Shown: piece by piece, positions 1 to 10,348 of the stretch
Numbering within the stretch: position 1 is the first letter of the stretch
Layout of the letters: the number at the start of each line of letters is the position of its first letter
Assembly (NCBI RefSeq): GCF_029603155.1
Contig: NZ_JAPMUA010000001.1
Location: 434,001-498,000, forward strand
Length of the DNA: 64,000 nucleotides
Direction: 5' to 3'
Source of the DNA: Galbibacter pacificus
GTDB lineage: Bacteria; Bacteroidota; Bacteroidia; Flavobacteriales; Flavobacteriaceae
Notes under the pieces: model-generated
The model's input: the letters and a program-made list of their open reading frames with translations, nothing else
Told to the model about the DNA's origin: nothing
Database searches by the model: none
Translations under genes and position numbers: made by a program

Positions 1-2367
1 AAAGTCTGGAGCAGCTCTATTTATCTTTTAAGGGATAATAAATGGGAATTGCTAGACGAAAAGTTGCCTTCCCCAATAGGCTATGGCGCTTCTATTGCTA
101 TTGATGAAGGTGTTTTATGTATAGGAGGTAACAATCAAAAAGGTGGCTCTTCTAAGGTTTTTTTAGTGAAACTAAATCAAAATGATGAAATATCCATCAT
201 AAATTTTCCCCCCTTACCACGGCCTTTGTCCAATCTTACGGCAGTTAGGGTCGAAAACAGCATATATGTTGCCGGTGGAGACAATAAAGGGCAGAGTTAT
301 GGCGGTTTTTATCAACTAAATTTAAATGCCCATAAAAAATGGAAGGTTTTAAAAAGCATGCCCGGACCTGCAAGGAGTTTTCATAGTATGGCCGTTCAGG
401 AAACTTCTTTTTCAAAAAAAATATTTGTGTTTGGCGGCAGATCATTGCAAAAGGGAGCTGGTACAGAACTACTCAACACATATACATCTTACAATTTAAA
501 AACACAAAAATGGGACAGCATTTTACCTATAACGGTACATGGTGAAAGTAAAACAATAATGGCGGCTTCGGCTCAGCCCATAGGTTCCATGGGGATTCTT
601 CTTTTTGGGGGGGATGACGGGAAGCTGTTTTCTGAGTTAGAAGCTTTGGAAACAAAAATTAGCAATACCGATAATGATGTTATAAAACAAGGGCTAATAA
701 AGAAAAAGAGCGGTATTCTAGATACACACCCGGGCTTTAGCCCAGAAATATTATCATTCAATACCATTACAAAAAGTTGGATGGTTTACGATTCCATTGC
801 AAGCTTTCCAGTAACTTCTTTGTCTTTTAAAAGTGGTAGGGATTTTTATTTTGTTTCTGGTGAAATCCGCCCTGGAATCAGAACTCCCAAAATAATGCGG
901 TTGTCAATGGGAAGACATCCGAAATCTTTTGGAGCACTTAATTATGGCATACTTATAGCTTACCTTCTCATTTCCCTGTTTATTGGATTATATTTCTCCC
1001 GAAAACAAAAATCTACCAATGATTATTTTAAGGGAGGTGGCCGGGTACCTTGGTGGGCCTCTGGTTTAAGTGTGTTTGGGACTTTATTGAGTGCATTGAC
1101 ATTTATGGCAATACCTGCAAAATCATTTTTAACGGATTGGTCTTATTTTTTTCTTAATATGGCAGCTATTCTTATTGTTCCGGTTATTGCAATATATTTT
1201 ATCCCCTATTTTAACAAGTTAAAAATTAATACGGCTTATGAGTTTCTGGAAGTCAGGTTTAATTATACAGCCCGGGTCTTGGGCAGTATTTCATTTATAC
1301 TTTTTCAATTGGGGCGCATAGGTATAATTTTGCTTCTTCCTTCTTTGGCTATTTCTATAGTAACGGGTATTCCAGTAGAAGCCAGTATTTTAATTATGGG
1401 GTTTTTATGTATGGCGTATACCACGTTTGGAGGGATTGAAGCTGTTATATGGACAGACGTCCTACAGGTTATTGTTTTAATGGGAGGAAGTATTTTGGTT
1501 ATTTTCTGGATACTTTTCCATTCAGAAACCTCTTTGTTAGATGCAATCGATATGGCCTCTGCCGATCATAAATTCAATATTATAGACTGGGACTTTAACT
1601 TTACATCTTCTACCATATGGGTAGTGCTTCTCGGTGGGTTGGCATCTTCTTTGATCACGCAAGGAACAGACCAAACAATTGTGCAGCGTTATCTTACCAG
1701 CAGCAGTGTAAAAAATGCAAGAAAAACACTATATACCAATGCAGTACTTACCCTGCCTGCAACGGTTATATTTTTTGGAATCGGCACTTTGCTGTTTATT
1801 TTTTATAGTAAAATGCCTGAAAAGCTTTCTCCAGATATACAAATTAACGATTCTATATTTCCATGGTACATAGTCAATGAGCTTCCCATAGGGGTGTCGG
1901 GACTTTTAATAGCCGGAGTGTTTTCTGCGGCCATGTCGAGCATTAGCAGTAGTTTGAATTCGGTTTCCACTGCTTTTTGCAATGATTTTTACCAAAAATA
2001 TTACCCTAAGACCCCAGATTTAAAATTGTTGCTTATTGCTAGGGTCGCAACTTTGGTTATGGGAGCTATTGGGGTTGCTTTTGCATTGTGGATGGCCAAT
2101 TCTAATATAAAATCATTATGGGATCAATTTTACCGTGTGCTGGGCCTAATAACCGGTGGTCTGGGCGGTATGTTTTTGCTTGGTATTATAACCAAAAGGG
2201 CAAATGCAGCCGGTACTTTATGGGGAGTATTGCTAAGTGCGGTGGCGGTATGGTACATAAGCAGTTATACAAAAATTAATTTTTTACTCTATTCATTCAT
2301 AGGCTTGGCATTGAGCTACCTTCTGGGATATGCCTTGAGCTTGATATTAAAACCAAAGACCAATTAA
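1..2367 (+). CDS. Sialic acid mutarotase (NanM-like) / sodium:solute symporter fusion, 5' end outside window
   Basis: The reading frame is open to base 1, so the true start lies upstream; the first in-frame start-like codon in the window is a TTG at 49, which falls inside a kelch repeat. The N-terminal ~300 visible residues carry kelch repeats of the GG type (CIGGNN, VAGGDN, VFGGRS, LFGGDD), as in the cyclically permuted N-acetylneuraminate mutarotase family. From about residue 310 follow multiple hydrophobic segments of a sodium:solute symporter (SSS) domain, with the conserved SSISSSLNS stretch near the sodium site. Fusions of this mutarotase with SSS transporters occur in Bacteroidota. Role inferred: epimerise released sialic acid and import it with sodium across the inner membrane. 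The sialidase gene starts 17 bases downstream, which supports sialic acid as substrate. The exact substrate is not proven by sequence. Confidence 0.85.
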   Translation, partial: KVWSSSIYLLRDNKWELLDEKLPSPIGYGASIAIDEGVLCIGGNNQKGGSSKVFLVKLNQNDEISIINFPPLPRPLSNLTAVRVENSIYVAGGDNKGQSYGGFYQLNLNAHKKWKVLKSMPGPARSFHSMAVQETSFSKKIFVFGGRSLQKGAGTELLNTYTSYNLKTQKWDSILPITVHGESKTIMAASAQPIGSMGILLFGGDDGKLFSELEALETKISNTDNDVIKQGLIKKKSGILDTHPGFSPEILSFNTITKSWMVYDSIASFPVTSLSFKSGRDFYFVSGEIRPGIRTPKIMRLSMGRHPKSFGALNYGILIAYLLISLFIGLYFSRKQKSTNDYFKGGGRVPWWASGLSVFGTLLSALTFMAIPAKSFLTDWSYFFLNMAAILIVPVIAIYFIPYFNKLKINTAYEFLEVRFNYTARVLGSISFILFQLGRIGIILLLPSLAISIVTGIPVEASILIMGFLCMAYTTFGGIEAVIWTDVLQVIVLMGGSILVIFWILFHSETSLLDAIDMASADHKFNIIDWDFNFTSSTIWVVLLGGLASSLITQGTDQTIVQRYLTSSSVKNARKTLYTNAVLTLPATVIFFGIGTLLFIFYSKMPEKLSPDIQINDSIFPWYIVNELPIGVSGLLIAGVFSAAMSSISSSLNSVSTAFCNDFYQKYYPKTPDLKLLLIARVATLVMGAIGVAFALWMANSNIKSLWDQFYRVLGLITGGLGGMFLLGIITKRANAAGTLWGVLLSAVAVWYISSYTKINFLLYSFIGLALSYLLGYALSLILKPKTN

Positions 2368-2384
2368 ATAAAAAAATCATAAAA

Positions 2385-4055
2385 ATGTGTCAAGATAATA
2401 TAATACTCAAACGATTTCTTTGTGCAACCATCTTTATTGCTATGATTGTTTCCTGCACAGAAAAGCCAGAAAATATTATTGTAGAACAACAACAAAAAAT
2501 TTATCCGGTATTGAAGAATAAGGAGGTCAATCAATTATTGTTGATAGATGTTATACTGAAGGATACTTTGAAGCCGGCTGTTCTAAAAGGAATGAGCATC
2601 AATTTAAAAGGTACTGATGTAAACGATTTAAGTTCGGCAAGTATTTTTCATATAAAAGAAAAGCATAAAATAGGGGAGGACCCTATGCTGTTTTCAACCT
2701 TAAAAAAGCTTTCAGAAGAAATTACCTTCAAAGGAAATTTCAAACTAAACAAAGAACACAATTACTTTTTACTATCGTGTACACTGAAAGAAAACGTCGA
2801 TATTACCCATAAAGTAATGGCCTATTGTGAGTCTGTTGCCACCATGGATGGATTTGTTGCCGCTAGACCACTTAAAGCCCCAAAAAAATTAAGAATGGGG
2901 GTGGCAGTTAGGAAACATGGGGATGATAATGTACACACCTATCGAATTCCGGGGATGGTTACCACTAATGATGGAATATTGCTAGCCTCTTATGATGTAA
3001 GAAGAGACATGTCAAGAGACTTGCAGGGAGACATAGATATAGGAATTAGCAGAAGCTTGGATGGTGGCAATACATGGGAACCAATGATAATTGCCATGGA
3101 CAAAGGTGAGTATGGAGGCCTGCCAGAAAAGTTTAATGGTATTAGTGACGCCTCTTTACTTGTGGACAAAAAGACGAATACAGTTTACTTGGCCGGACTA
3201 TGGATGCACGGCGTTATAAATAAAGAAGGAAAATGGATTGAAGGCCTTACCGATGAAAATGATGAATGGAACCATCAATGGAAGAACAAAGGATCCCAGC
3301 CTGGATTCGGTATTAAAGAAACTTCTCAATTCCTTATTTCCAAAAGTAACGATAACGGTAAAACATGGGGTCAGCCCATTAACATAACCAAAATGTGTAA
3401 GAAAAAAGGATGGTGGCTCTTTGCTCCTGCACCTGGAAGAGGCATTACAATGCATGACGGAACCTTGGTATTTCCAACACAGGGAAGGGATGAGCAAGGA
3501 GTATCTTTCTCTAACATTACCTATAGTACAGATAATGGCAAAACATGGAAAACCAGTAATCCAGCACATAATAATACTACCGAATGTGCAGTTGTCGAGC
3601 TTTCTCCAGGTGTATTAATGCTAAATATGCGGGATAATAGAAACAGAAAGGATAAAAGCAAAACCAATGGACGTGCCGTCTATATTACAAACGATATGGG
3701 TAAAACATGGAAAGAGCATTCTTCTTCGCATAAAGCGCTCCCAGAACCGGTATGTATGGCTTCATTGTATCAATTTAATATAAACAAGGACAATTGCAAC
3801 AATTCCGTGTTATTGTTTTCTAACCCCAATACCAAAGAAGGCAGGAACAATATCACATTAAAGGCCAGTGTGGATAATGGTAAAACATGGCCAGAAGAAA
3901 AGCAGGTTCTCCTCGATGAAGGTTATGGTAGAGGATATTCTTGCATTACCCATGTAGGCAAAGATCATGTGGGGGTACTTTATGAAAGTAGCCAGGCAGA
4001 TATGACCTTTCAAAAAATACCGCTTAAAGATCTTATGATAAATGATACAAACTAA
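2385..4055 (+). CDS. nanH: Exo-alpha-sialidase, GH33, lipoprotein with N-terminal domain
   Basis: 556-residue lipoprotein; the signal peptide ends in a lipobox with Cys24. An N-terminal beta domain (about 40-165) of the kind seen in Bacteroides sialidases precedes a six-bladed propeller. The propeller has the YRIP motif (Arg187 of the arginine triad) and at least five Asp-boxes of S-x-D-x-G-x-T-W type (for example SLDGGNTW, SNDNGKTW, STDNGKTW, SVDNGKTW). Conserved late Tyr and Glu positions (RGYSC, LYES) are present. Expected role: cleave terminal sialic acid from glycoconjugates at the cell surface or in the periplasm. It is the second gene of an apparent operon running from the transporter fusion to the beta-galactosidase. 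Catalytically it looks intact. Confidence 0.93.
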   Translation: MCQDNIILKRFLCATIFIAMIVSCTEKPENIIVEQQQKIYPVLKNKEVNQLLLIDVILKDTLKPAVLKGMSINLKGTDVNDLSSASIFHIKEKHKIGEDPMLFSTLKKLSEEITFKGNFKLNKEHNYFLLSCTLKENVDITHKVMAYCESVATMDGFVAARPLKAPKKLRMGVAVRKHGDDNVHTYRIPGMVTTNDGILLASYDVRRDMSRDLQGDIDIGISRSLDGGNTWEPMIIAMDKGEYGGLPEKFNGISDASLLVDKKTNTVYLAGLWMHGVINKEGKWIEGLTDENDEWNHQWKNKGSQPGFGIKETSQFLISKSNDNGKTWGQPINITKMCKKKGWWLFAPAPGRGITMHDGTLVFPTQGRDEQGVSFSNITYSTDNGKTWKTSNPAHNNTTECAVVELSPGVLMLNMRDNRNRKDKSKTNGRAVYITNDMGKTWKEHSSSHKALPEPVCMASLYQFNINKDNCNNSVLLFSNPNTKEGRNNITLKASVDNGKTWPEEKQVLLDEGYGRGYSCITHVGKDHVGVLYESSQADMTFQKIPLKDLMINDTN

Positions 4056-4066
4056 AAGTTTTAAAA

Positions 4067-5290
4067 ATGGAACAAATTCTTAAACTAAAATCACGAATGT
4101 TTATGATGAAGTGCTCAATATTTATATGCATGGCACTATTATTCTCAAATTGCGTAGAGGATCCAGGCGGAAGTTTAATTGTAGACGAAGACAATAATTC
4201 TTCTGATGGTACCAAGTATCCTGGAAGCGATGGGATAAACTTTATTTATGAAAAAGGACAGGAAGGGTACTCGTGTTATAGAATACCTGCGCTTTTAAAC
4301 ATAGATGATGAAGTGCTGTTGTCTTTTGCTGAGGCAAGAAAAAACAACTGCTCTGATACCGGAGATATTGATCTGGTTGTAAAAAGGTCTACCGATGGAG
4401 GTGCAACTTGGTCTGAAAATATTATGGTATGGAACGATGGTGGCAATACATGTGGGAATCCCGCTCCAGTTTATGACGCAGAAACGGGTGAAATAGTATT
4501 GTTGGCTTCTTGGAATAATGGAAACGATGATATTGGTCCCATTAACAGCGGGACTTCCATCGATACCAGAAGGGTATATGTAATTAGATCAGGCGATCAG
4601 GGGTTGACCTGGAGCGAACCGGAAGAGATTACTGTCGATGTAAAATTAAATAACTGGCGTTGGTATGCCACTGGACCCGGTTCTGGTATCCAAGTAACCA
4701 AAGGAACTTATAAAGGGCGTCTGCTTGTTGGCTGCGATTATATAGACGCTCAACGAAAAGGATATTCTCATGTTATCTATTCAGATGACCATGGGGGATC
4801 ATGGAAAATTGGAGGCATATCTCCAGAACCCCAAACCAATGAATGCGAAATTGCCGAGTTATCCAATGGGTCACTGATGCTAAATATGCGGAATAGCAAC
4901 AGTGGGGATAAACGAAGAAAAGTGGCCATAAGTCAAGATGGCGGGGAAAACTGGGATTATCTTGGGCTCGACAATACTTTAATTACGCCTATTGTACAGG
5001 CAAGCCTACACAGGTATAGTTTTGAGGGAGACCTTATTGACGAAAATATTTTGTTGTTCTCCAATCCTGCTGATTTTAACGATCGGAAAAACATGACAGT
5101 CCGGTTAAGTAACGACGATGGCCAGACCTGGTCAAAGTCTTTAATGCTCCACAATGGTTTCGCAGCCTATTCGGATTTGGCAAATTACAAAGATTACAGA
5201 GCCGCGATCCTTTATGAAACTGGCGAGACCGAAGACGATCGATATGACGGAATATCTTTTGAAACCTTTTCGCTTGACAAATTAAAATAA
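4067..5290 (+). CDS. Second exo-alpha-sialidase, GH33, lipoprotein without N-terminal domain
   Basis: 407-residue lipoprotein (lipobox Cys29). It consists almost only of the sialidase propeller: YRIP motif with Arg72, followed by the acidic DTGDIDL stretch and Asp-boxes STDGGATW, SGDQGLTW, SDDHGGSW and SNDDGQTW. The TNECEIAELSNG segment holds the expected glutamate. It starts 11 bases after the first sialidase. Sequence divergence between the two is large, and this copy lacks the N-terminal domain of its neighbour, so it is not a recent tandem duplicate. A difference in linkage preference or in acetylated substrate is possible but is inference. Met residues at 11, 13 and 14 are alternative starts that would still leave a lipoprotein signal. 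Confidence 0.92.
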   Translation: MEQILKLKSRMFMMKCSIFICMALLFSNCVEDPGGSLIVDEDNNSSDGTKYPGSDGINFIYEKGQEGYSCYRIPALLNIDDEVLLSFAEARKNNCSDTGDIDLVVKRSTDGGATWSENIMVWNDGGNTCGNPAPVYDAETGEIVLLASWNNGNDDIGPINSGTSIDTRRVYVIRSGDQGLTWSEPEEITVDVKLNNWRWYATGPGSGIQVTKGTYKGRLLVGCDYIDAQRKGYSHVIYSDDHGGSWKIGGISPEPQTNECEIAELSNGSLMLNMRNSNSGDKRRKVAISQDGGENWDYLGLDNTLITPIVQASLHRYSFEGDLIDENILLFSNPADFNDRKNMTVRLSNDDGQTWSKSLMLHNGFAAYSDLANYKDYRAAILYETGETEDDRYDGISFETFSLDKLK

Positions 5291-5321
5291 CCAATCAAAC
5301 AAACAACTAAAACCTTAAATT

Positions 5322-6842
5322 ATGAAAAATGTACATTTACCCTCGTTGCTTTACTTTCTGTTACTGACATTATTCTTTTCCTGTAGCGATGACGATAGCT
5401 TGGCGGAAAAAAATATGGATGCTGCCTTTAAAGCTGATATTCAAAACATTAATGCTGGGGAAACGGTTCAATTTACAGATATGTCCATTGGAAATATTTC
5501 TAAATGGAACTGGACATTTAAAGGGGGAACACCTCCTACATCTTCTCTCCAAAACCCAGAAGTAACATTTAATGCTTCGGGAACGTATGCCGTGTCCCTT
5601 CATATTAGTGGTAGCGGGCAATCATCATCTATAAGTAACGAAGAATTTATTGTTGTTAACGCACCTGAAATCCAGGTAGACTTTAAAGCAAATAAGACCA
5701 GTGCCAGAGAAGGCGAAAATATAACATTTACAGACATGTCCAGTGGAAATCCCAATAGCTGGAAATGGGAGTTTATCCCTTCAAACGGGGCTTCATTTAG
5801 TTCGGAAGAGCAAAACCCAACGGTGGCCTTTGAAGATCCCGGTACATATACCGTAAAACTTACAGCCTCAAATGGAGATAAGTCTAGTCAAGGCGTAAAA
5901 AATGATTATTTAACTATAATCGACGCAACTTCTGTTGAAGCAAGCTTTACAGCTGATAAAACAAACACATATACAGGGGCTAGTGTTGCTTATACGGACA
6001 CTTCAGTAGGAACGGCAACCTCATGGAACTGGACTTTTGAAGGTGGGACTCCAGCAACATCCAATGAACAAAATCCAACGGTAGTTTACAACACTTCCGG
6101 AAGGTATAAGGTTACTTTGACGGCCTCGAATAGTGAAAAATCGTCGCTGGTAGAAAAAGAAAATTATATAATGGTTATTCCTGGGGAAAGTTTGGCAGCC
6201 TTTTATCCCTTGAACGGAAATGCTAACGATATAGGCCCGAATGCAGTAACTACCAATGTGGCAGGCTCCATAGATTATACAGGTGCAAACAGAAATGGTA
6301 TGGAGAATACTACAGCTACATTTACAGGAAGCAGCGCTATTATTGCATCAAATAATGCAGCCATGAATTTTGCGACTTCAGATTATAGCGTTGGGTTATG
6401 GGTTAAAACCGATAACACTACAAAAATGATGTTATGGCAGGAAAGTGGTGCCAATGGTCCAGGTGATAATCAAACATGGTTGCGTTTGGGAGATAATACC
6501 AGTGATAGGCTGTTGCGTTTTGCAACTGAGGATTCTGGTGGAGGCGCTATTTTAAATGTAGGTACTGCGGAAGTCCCAACGGGCGTAGCTGATAATAATT
6601 GGCACTTCTTGGTTTGTGTAAGGCAAGGAGGCTTGACCAAGGTGTATGTGGACGGTACTTTATCTAAAGAAATGTCGAAAACAGTAACAAAAGAAGTATC
6701 AAATGGACAAGACTTTAAAATCGGAGCCCAAGAAACTTCGCCGGGAGAATTAGGGAACTATTATCAAGGAGCTATAGACGATATTGTTATATACAACAAG
6801 GCCTTAACTGAAACAGAAATTGCCACTTTATATGGATTATAA
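5322..6842 (+). CDS. Surface lipoprotein with three PKD domains and a LamG-like lectin fold
   Basis: 506-residue lipoprotein (Cys21 followed by SDDDS, an acidic stretch that resembles lipoprotein export signals to the surface in Bacteroidota). Three PKD-type Ig repeats lie at about 33-116, 118-203 and 206-288, each with a W-x-W-x-F core and an NP-x-V-x-F/Y strand (WNWTFKGG, WKWEF, WNWTFEGG). The last ~215 residues form a concanavalin/LamG-like domain (AAFYPLNGNANDIG opening, VKVYVDGT-type strand, final DDIVIYNKAL). No catalytic domain is visible. It sits between sialidase and beta-galactosidase genes, so a role in binding the sialylated substrate at the surface is inferred. Confidence 0.8.
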   Translation: MKNVHLPSLLYFLLLTLFFSCSDDDSLAEKNMDAAFKADIQNINAGETVQFTDMSIGNISKWNWTFKGGTPPTSSLQNPEVTFNASGTYAVSLHISGSGQSSSISNEEFIVVNAPEIQVDFKANKTSAREGENITFTDMSSGNPNSWKWEFIPSNGASFSSEEQNPTVAFEDPGTYTVKLTASNGDKSSQGVKNDYLTIIDATSVEASFTADKTNTYTGASVAYTDTSVGTATSWNWTFEGGTPATSNEQNPTVVYNTSGRYKVTLTASNSEKSSLVEKENYIMVIPGESLAAFYPLNGNANDIGPNAVTTNVAGSIDYTGANRNGMENTTATFTGSSAIIASNNAAMNFATSDYSVGLWVKTDNTTKMMLWQESGANGPGDNQTWLRLGDNTSDRLLRFATEDSGGGAILNVGTAEVPTGVADNNWHFLVCVRQGGLTKVYVDGTLSKEMSKTVTKEVSNGQDFKIGAQETSPGELGNYYQGAIDDIVIYNKALTETEIATLYGL

Positions 6843-6944
6843 ATTTTATAGGATGTGGATATTAAATGGCGCTAAAGGGATATACATATTAAAAAATAAT
6901 TAATTTGGTTCCACATTATTAATTATTGAAAATATACAAAATAC

Positions 6945-9900
6945 ATGACCACATTACCACCCAACATTAAAATCATAATGCTGACCTTGCTATCAGCATT
7001 ATATGGCTTTTCCCAAAAACACCCAGAATGGGAGGACCTGTCCGTTGTCTCTGTCAATAGGGAAGAGCCACATGCAACTTTTTATGTATATAATTCCCTA
7101 GAGGAAGCAAAGAAAAATGATTTTGAAAAATCCGAAAACTATAAATTGTTGAACGGAGCATGGAAATTTCATTTTTCCAGTAAACCTCAAGACCGCCCAA
7201 CGACATTTCATCAAATGGATTTTAATGTTGATAACTGGGAGGATATTCAAGTGCCGGGAGATTGGCAATTGCAAGGCTATGATTTTCCGCTCTATACAAA
7301 TATTGAATATCCCTTTCCCATAAACCCACCGTATGTTAATAATTCTTATAACCCGGTAGGCTCGTACAAAAGGAAATTTACAATTCCGAAAACTTGGAAC
7401 GGGAAAGACGTTTATTTATATTTTGGCGGCGTAAACAGTGCCTTTTACGTATGGGTAAACGGTAAAAAAGTAGGTTATAGCGAAGGGGCAAAAACCCCAG
7501 CGGAATTTAACGTTACGCCATATTTGAAAAAAGGCGAAAACGATCTGGCCGTTGAGGTTTACCGTTGGTCGGATGCCAGTTATTTACAAGATCAGGATTT
7601 CTGGCGTTTAAGCGGGATAGAACGCGATGTATACCTGTATGCAAAACCTAAAATAAGCATCAAGGATTTTTTTATAGCGGCATCTTTAGACCAAAGTTAT
7701 ACTTTGGGGATGTATTCGGCAAACATACTGCTGAAGAATACATCGAAAAGCAAAAATGGATGTGCCATAGAAGTCACCCTTTGGGATGAAGAAGAGGTTT
7801 TGTACAGGGAAGAAAAGCAATTGATGATTAAAGGTGAAGGCAACGATTCTGTTTATTTCGCATATGAACTAAAGAATGTTAAGCCCTGGAGTGCCGAATC
7901 ACCAGAATTATATACGTCGGTTATCACTTTAAAAGCGGAAGGTGAGGTTCTGATGTCGACCAGCAATAAAGTGGGCTTTAGAAATGTGGAAATAAAAGGC
8001 GGAAATCTTTTGGTTAACGGGCAGCCTATTATACTTAAAGGTGTTAATAGGCACGAGCACGATGAGTATACAGGGCACGTAATTTCCAAAGAGAGTATGC
8101 TGAGGGACATTCGGCTCATGAAACAAAATAATATCAACGCCGTGAGGACTTCACATTATCCAAACGACCCTTATTGGTATGAGTTGTGCGATACCTATGG
8201 TCTGTATGTTTATGATGAAGCTAATATAGAAAGCCATGGCTTTGGTTATGATGAAGACAAAACCCCTGCTAACAAGCCGGAATTTGAAAAGATGCACCAC
8301 GATAGAATATACAGGATGGTCGAGCGGGATAAAAACCATCCATCGGTTATTGTATGGTCCATGGGGAACGAAGCTGGCGATGGTCCCGCATTTGTAAATA
8401 ATTATAAATGGATTAAAAACCGCGATGCATCTAGGCCCGTTCATTACGAACGTGCAGAGCTGGGGGAAAATTTTAAAGAGCGGCACACCGATATTATCGC
8501 ATGGATGTACGCAAGTTTAGAGGATATCGATAAAAATTACATAGGCAAATATCCCGACCGGCCTTTTATATGGTGCGAATATGCACATGCAATGGGAAAT
8601 AGTAGCGGGAATTTGATCGACCTGTGGAATTACGTGTATAAACACCCGCAACATCAAGGAGGATTTATATGGGATTGGGTAGATCAGGGATTGGTTAAAA
8701 CAGATAGTTCCGGTACAAAATATTGGGCCTATGGTGGAGATTTTGCCCCAAGCCAGTATCATAACGACGGTAATTTTTGTATGAACGGATTGGTTAACCC
8801 AGACAGGTCACCGCATCCGGCATTATTTGAGGTAAAAGATATTTATCAAAATATTGATTTTACTTTAAAAGAAACTCTTAATTATACCTTTGAGGTTAAG
8901 AACAGGTTCTTTTTTACAAACTTAAAAGAATATGCCTTTGGTTACGAGCTTATCGAAAATGGAGTGGGCGTAAAGCAAGGCATGTTGAAAAGTTTTGATG
9001 TGGCACCCCAAAAATCCATTTCCTTTACCGTACCGGATCTTGCCAATTCCTTAAGCAAATCAAAAGAATATTATATAAATTTTTACGTAAAGACGATAAA
9101 ACAAAAAGGCTTGGTCCCCCATGAATATATAATTGCGCGTAAACAGATAAAACTAAACCATGGAGTTGAATACGCAAAAATACAAGTGGCTTCTTCACTA
9201 AGGGGAGAAAAACCTAGGATAGAAGAAGATGGAGAAAAAATCAAGATTTTTAACCAGCGTTTTTCTGTTGAATTTGACAAAAAGAACGGGCTGTTAAGTT
9301 CGTATAAGGTTAATGGATATGAACTGATACAACGCGGGCCTAAAATAAACTTTTGGCGTGCTGCAACCGATAATGATTTTGGAAATGGATTGCCGAAAAG
9401 GGGGCATAAATGGAAAAAGGCTTCAGAGCATTACAAAATTAGCTCCTGTAAAATTTTAAACGCATCTAAAGAAAATGTTTCGTTAGAAATTTTATACAAT
9501 ATAGCCGAAGTTTATTCAACTTATAGAACAGTATATACTATTTATGGCGATGGTAGGATTAAGGTAGACAATAAATTTATGTTCGGATGGGAAGATAGCG
9601 CAACACCTGAAGAAAAAAAGCAAGGACTTTCGGAGTTGCCAAGATTTGGGATGAACATTATATTGCCCAAGGAATATAACAATGTAGAATGGTATGGGAG
9701 AGGGCCTCATGAAAACTATTGGGACCGCAGGCAATCGGCTTTTATGGGTATATACAAGGCCAAAGTAAAGGACTTGTACTTTCCGTACAGTCGCCCACAG
9801 GAAAATGGATACCGGACCGACAACCGCTGGGTCAAATTGACTAATGAAGAAGGCATTGGCTTGTTGTTTTCGGGGGTGCCGACCATATCCTTCAGTGCCC

Positions 9901-10115
9901 ATCATAATTATATATCGGACTTTGATGCCGGGAAAAAAAAGCAACAACGGCATACCACAGATATAATCCCCAGGGATTTAATAAGCCTGAACATAGATTA
10001 TAAGCAGATGGGCGTGGCCGGTGATAATAGCTGGGGAAGAAGAACATACGAAAAGTACCGGTTAAAGCCGGTTAATTGTGAATATAGCTATTACATATAC
10101 CCCATAAATAAATAG
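6945..10115 (+). CDS. Beta-galactosidase, GH2, exported
   Basis: 1056 residues, the size of LacZ-type enzymes. A signal peptide ends near residue 23. Domain order: sugar-binding jelly roll, Ig-like domain, TIM barrel, Ig-like domain and C-terminal beta-galactosidase small-chain domain (about 780-1050). The acid/base is Glu476 in the WSMGNEAGDG motif; the nucleophile is Glu545 in the WCEYAHAMGNS motif. Both are intact. Export distinguishes it from cytoplasmic LacZ. As last gene of the sialidase group it probably removes galactose exposed after desialylation. The 102-base spacer upstream is longer than the other gaps in the operon, so an internal promoter is possible, though I see no clear element. 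Confidence 0.93.
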   Translation: MTTLPPNIKIIMLTLLSALYGFSQKHPEWEDLSVVSVNREEPHATFYVYNSLEEAKKNDFEKSENYKLLNGAWKFHFSSKPQDRPTTFHQMDFNVDNWEDIQVPGDWQLQGYDFPLYTNIEYPFPINPPYVNNSYNPVGSYKRKFTIPKTWNGKDVYLYFGGVNSAFYVWVNGKKVGYSEGAKTPAEFNVTPYLKKGENDLAVEVYRWSDASYLQDQDFWRLSGIERDVYLYAKPKISIKDFFIAASLDQSYTLGMYSANILLKNTSKSKNGCAIEVTLWDEEEVLYREEKQLMIKGEGNDSVYFAYELKNVKPWSAESPELYTSVITLKAEGEVLMSTSNKVGFRNVEIKGGNLLVNGQPIILKGVNRHEHDEYTGHVISKESMLRDIRLMKQNNINAVRTSHYPNDPYWYELCDTYGLYVYDEANIESHGFGYDEDKTPANKPEFEKMHHDRIYRMVERDKNHPSVIVWSMGNEAGDGPAFVNNYKWIKNRDASRPVHYERAELGENFKERHTDIIAWMYASLEDIDKNYIGKYPDRPFIWCEYAHAMGNSSGNLIDLWNYVYKHPQHQGGFIWDWVDQGLVKTDSSGTKYWAYGGDFAPSQYHNDGNFCMNGLVNPDRSPHPALFEVKDIYQNIDFTLKETLNYTFEVKNRFFFTNLKEYAFGYELIENGVGVKQGMLKSFDVAPQKSISFTVPDLANSLSKSKEYYINFYVKTIKQKGLVPHEYIIARKQIKLNHGVEYAKIQVASSLRGEKPRIEEDGEKIKIFNQRFSVEFDKKNGLLSSYKVNGYELIQRGPKINFWRAATDNDFGNGLPKRGHKWKKASEHYKISSCKILNASKENVSLEILYNIAEVYSTYRTVYTIYGDGRIKVDNKFMFGWEDSATPEEKKQGLSELPRFGMNIILPKEYNNVEWYGRGPHENYWDRRQSAFMGIYKAKVKDLYFPYSRPQENGYRTDNRWVKLTNEEGIGLLFSGVPTISFSAHHNYISDFDAGKKKQQRHTTDIIPRDLISLNIDYKQMGVAGDNSWGRRTYEKYRLKPVNCEYSYYIYPINK

Positions 10116-10287
10116 TAAGCAGTTTTTTGTTTTTGATAGTTTACAATTGAATATTACATAACCTTGGCAATAATAATTTTTTAATGTCGATAAGAATGCA
10201 TAAACATATTGAGTTAATTAATGATTTCAATACTATTTTATAATGCAAAATTAAAAGCTAATTTTATTTTTTATATTTTTAGATAAT

Positions 10288-10295
10288 TATCTTTG
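10288..10295 (+). promoter_or_regulatory. Candidate -7 box (TATCTTTG) for the DeoR-family gene
   Basis: TATCTTTG matches the Bacteroidota -7 consensus TAnnTTTG and lies 53 bases before the regulator's ATG. A clear TTTG -33 box at the expected 19-20 base distance is lacking, only a T-run. The 10116-10348 spacer is otherwise AT-rich without genes. Confidence 0.35.
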
Positions 10296-10348
10296 TAATT
10301 TCTTACATAGATTTTTACCTCCCATATATTTTAAATAAAATTTATTGC

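Noticed and set aside
8151..8486. Long opposite-strand frames inside the beta-galactosidase and other large genes
   Set aside because: They lie wholly inside well-supported genes, have no motifs and reflect codon structure of the true strand.
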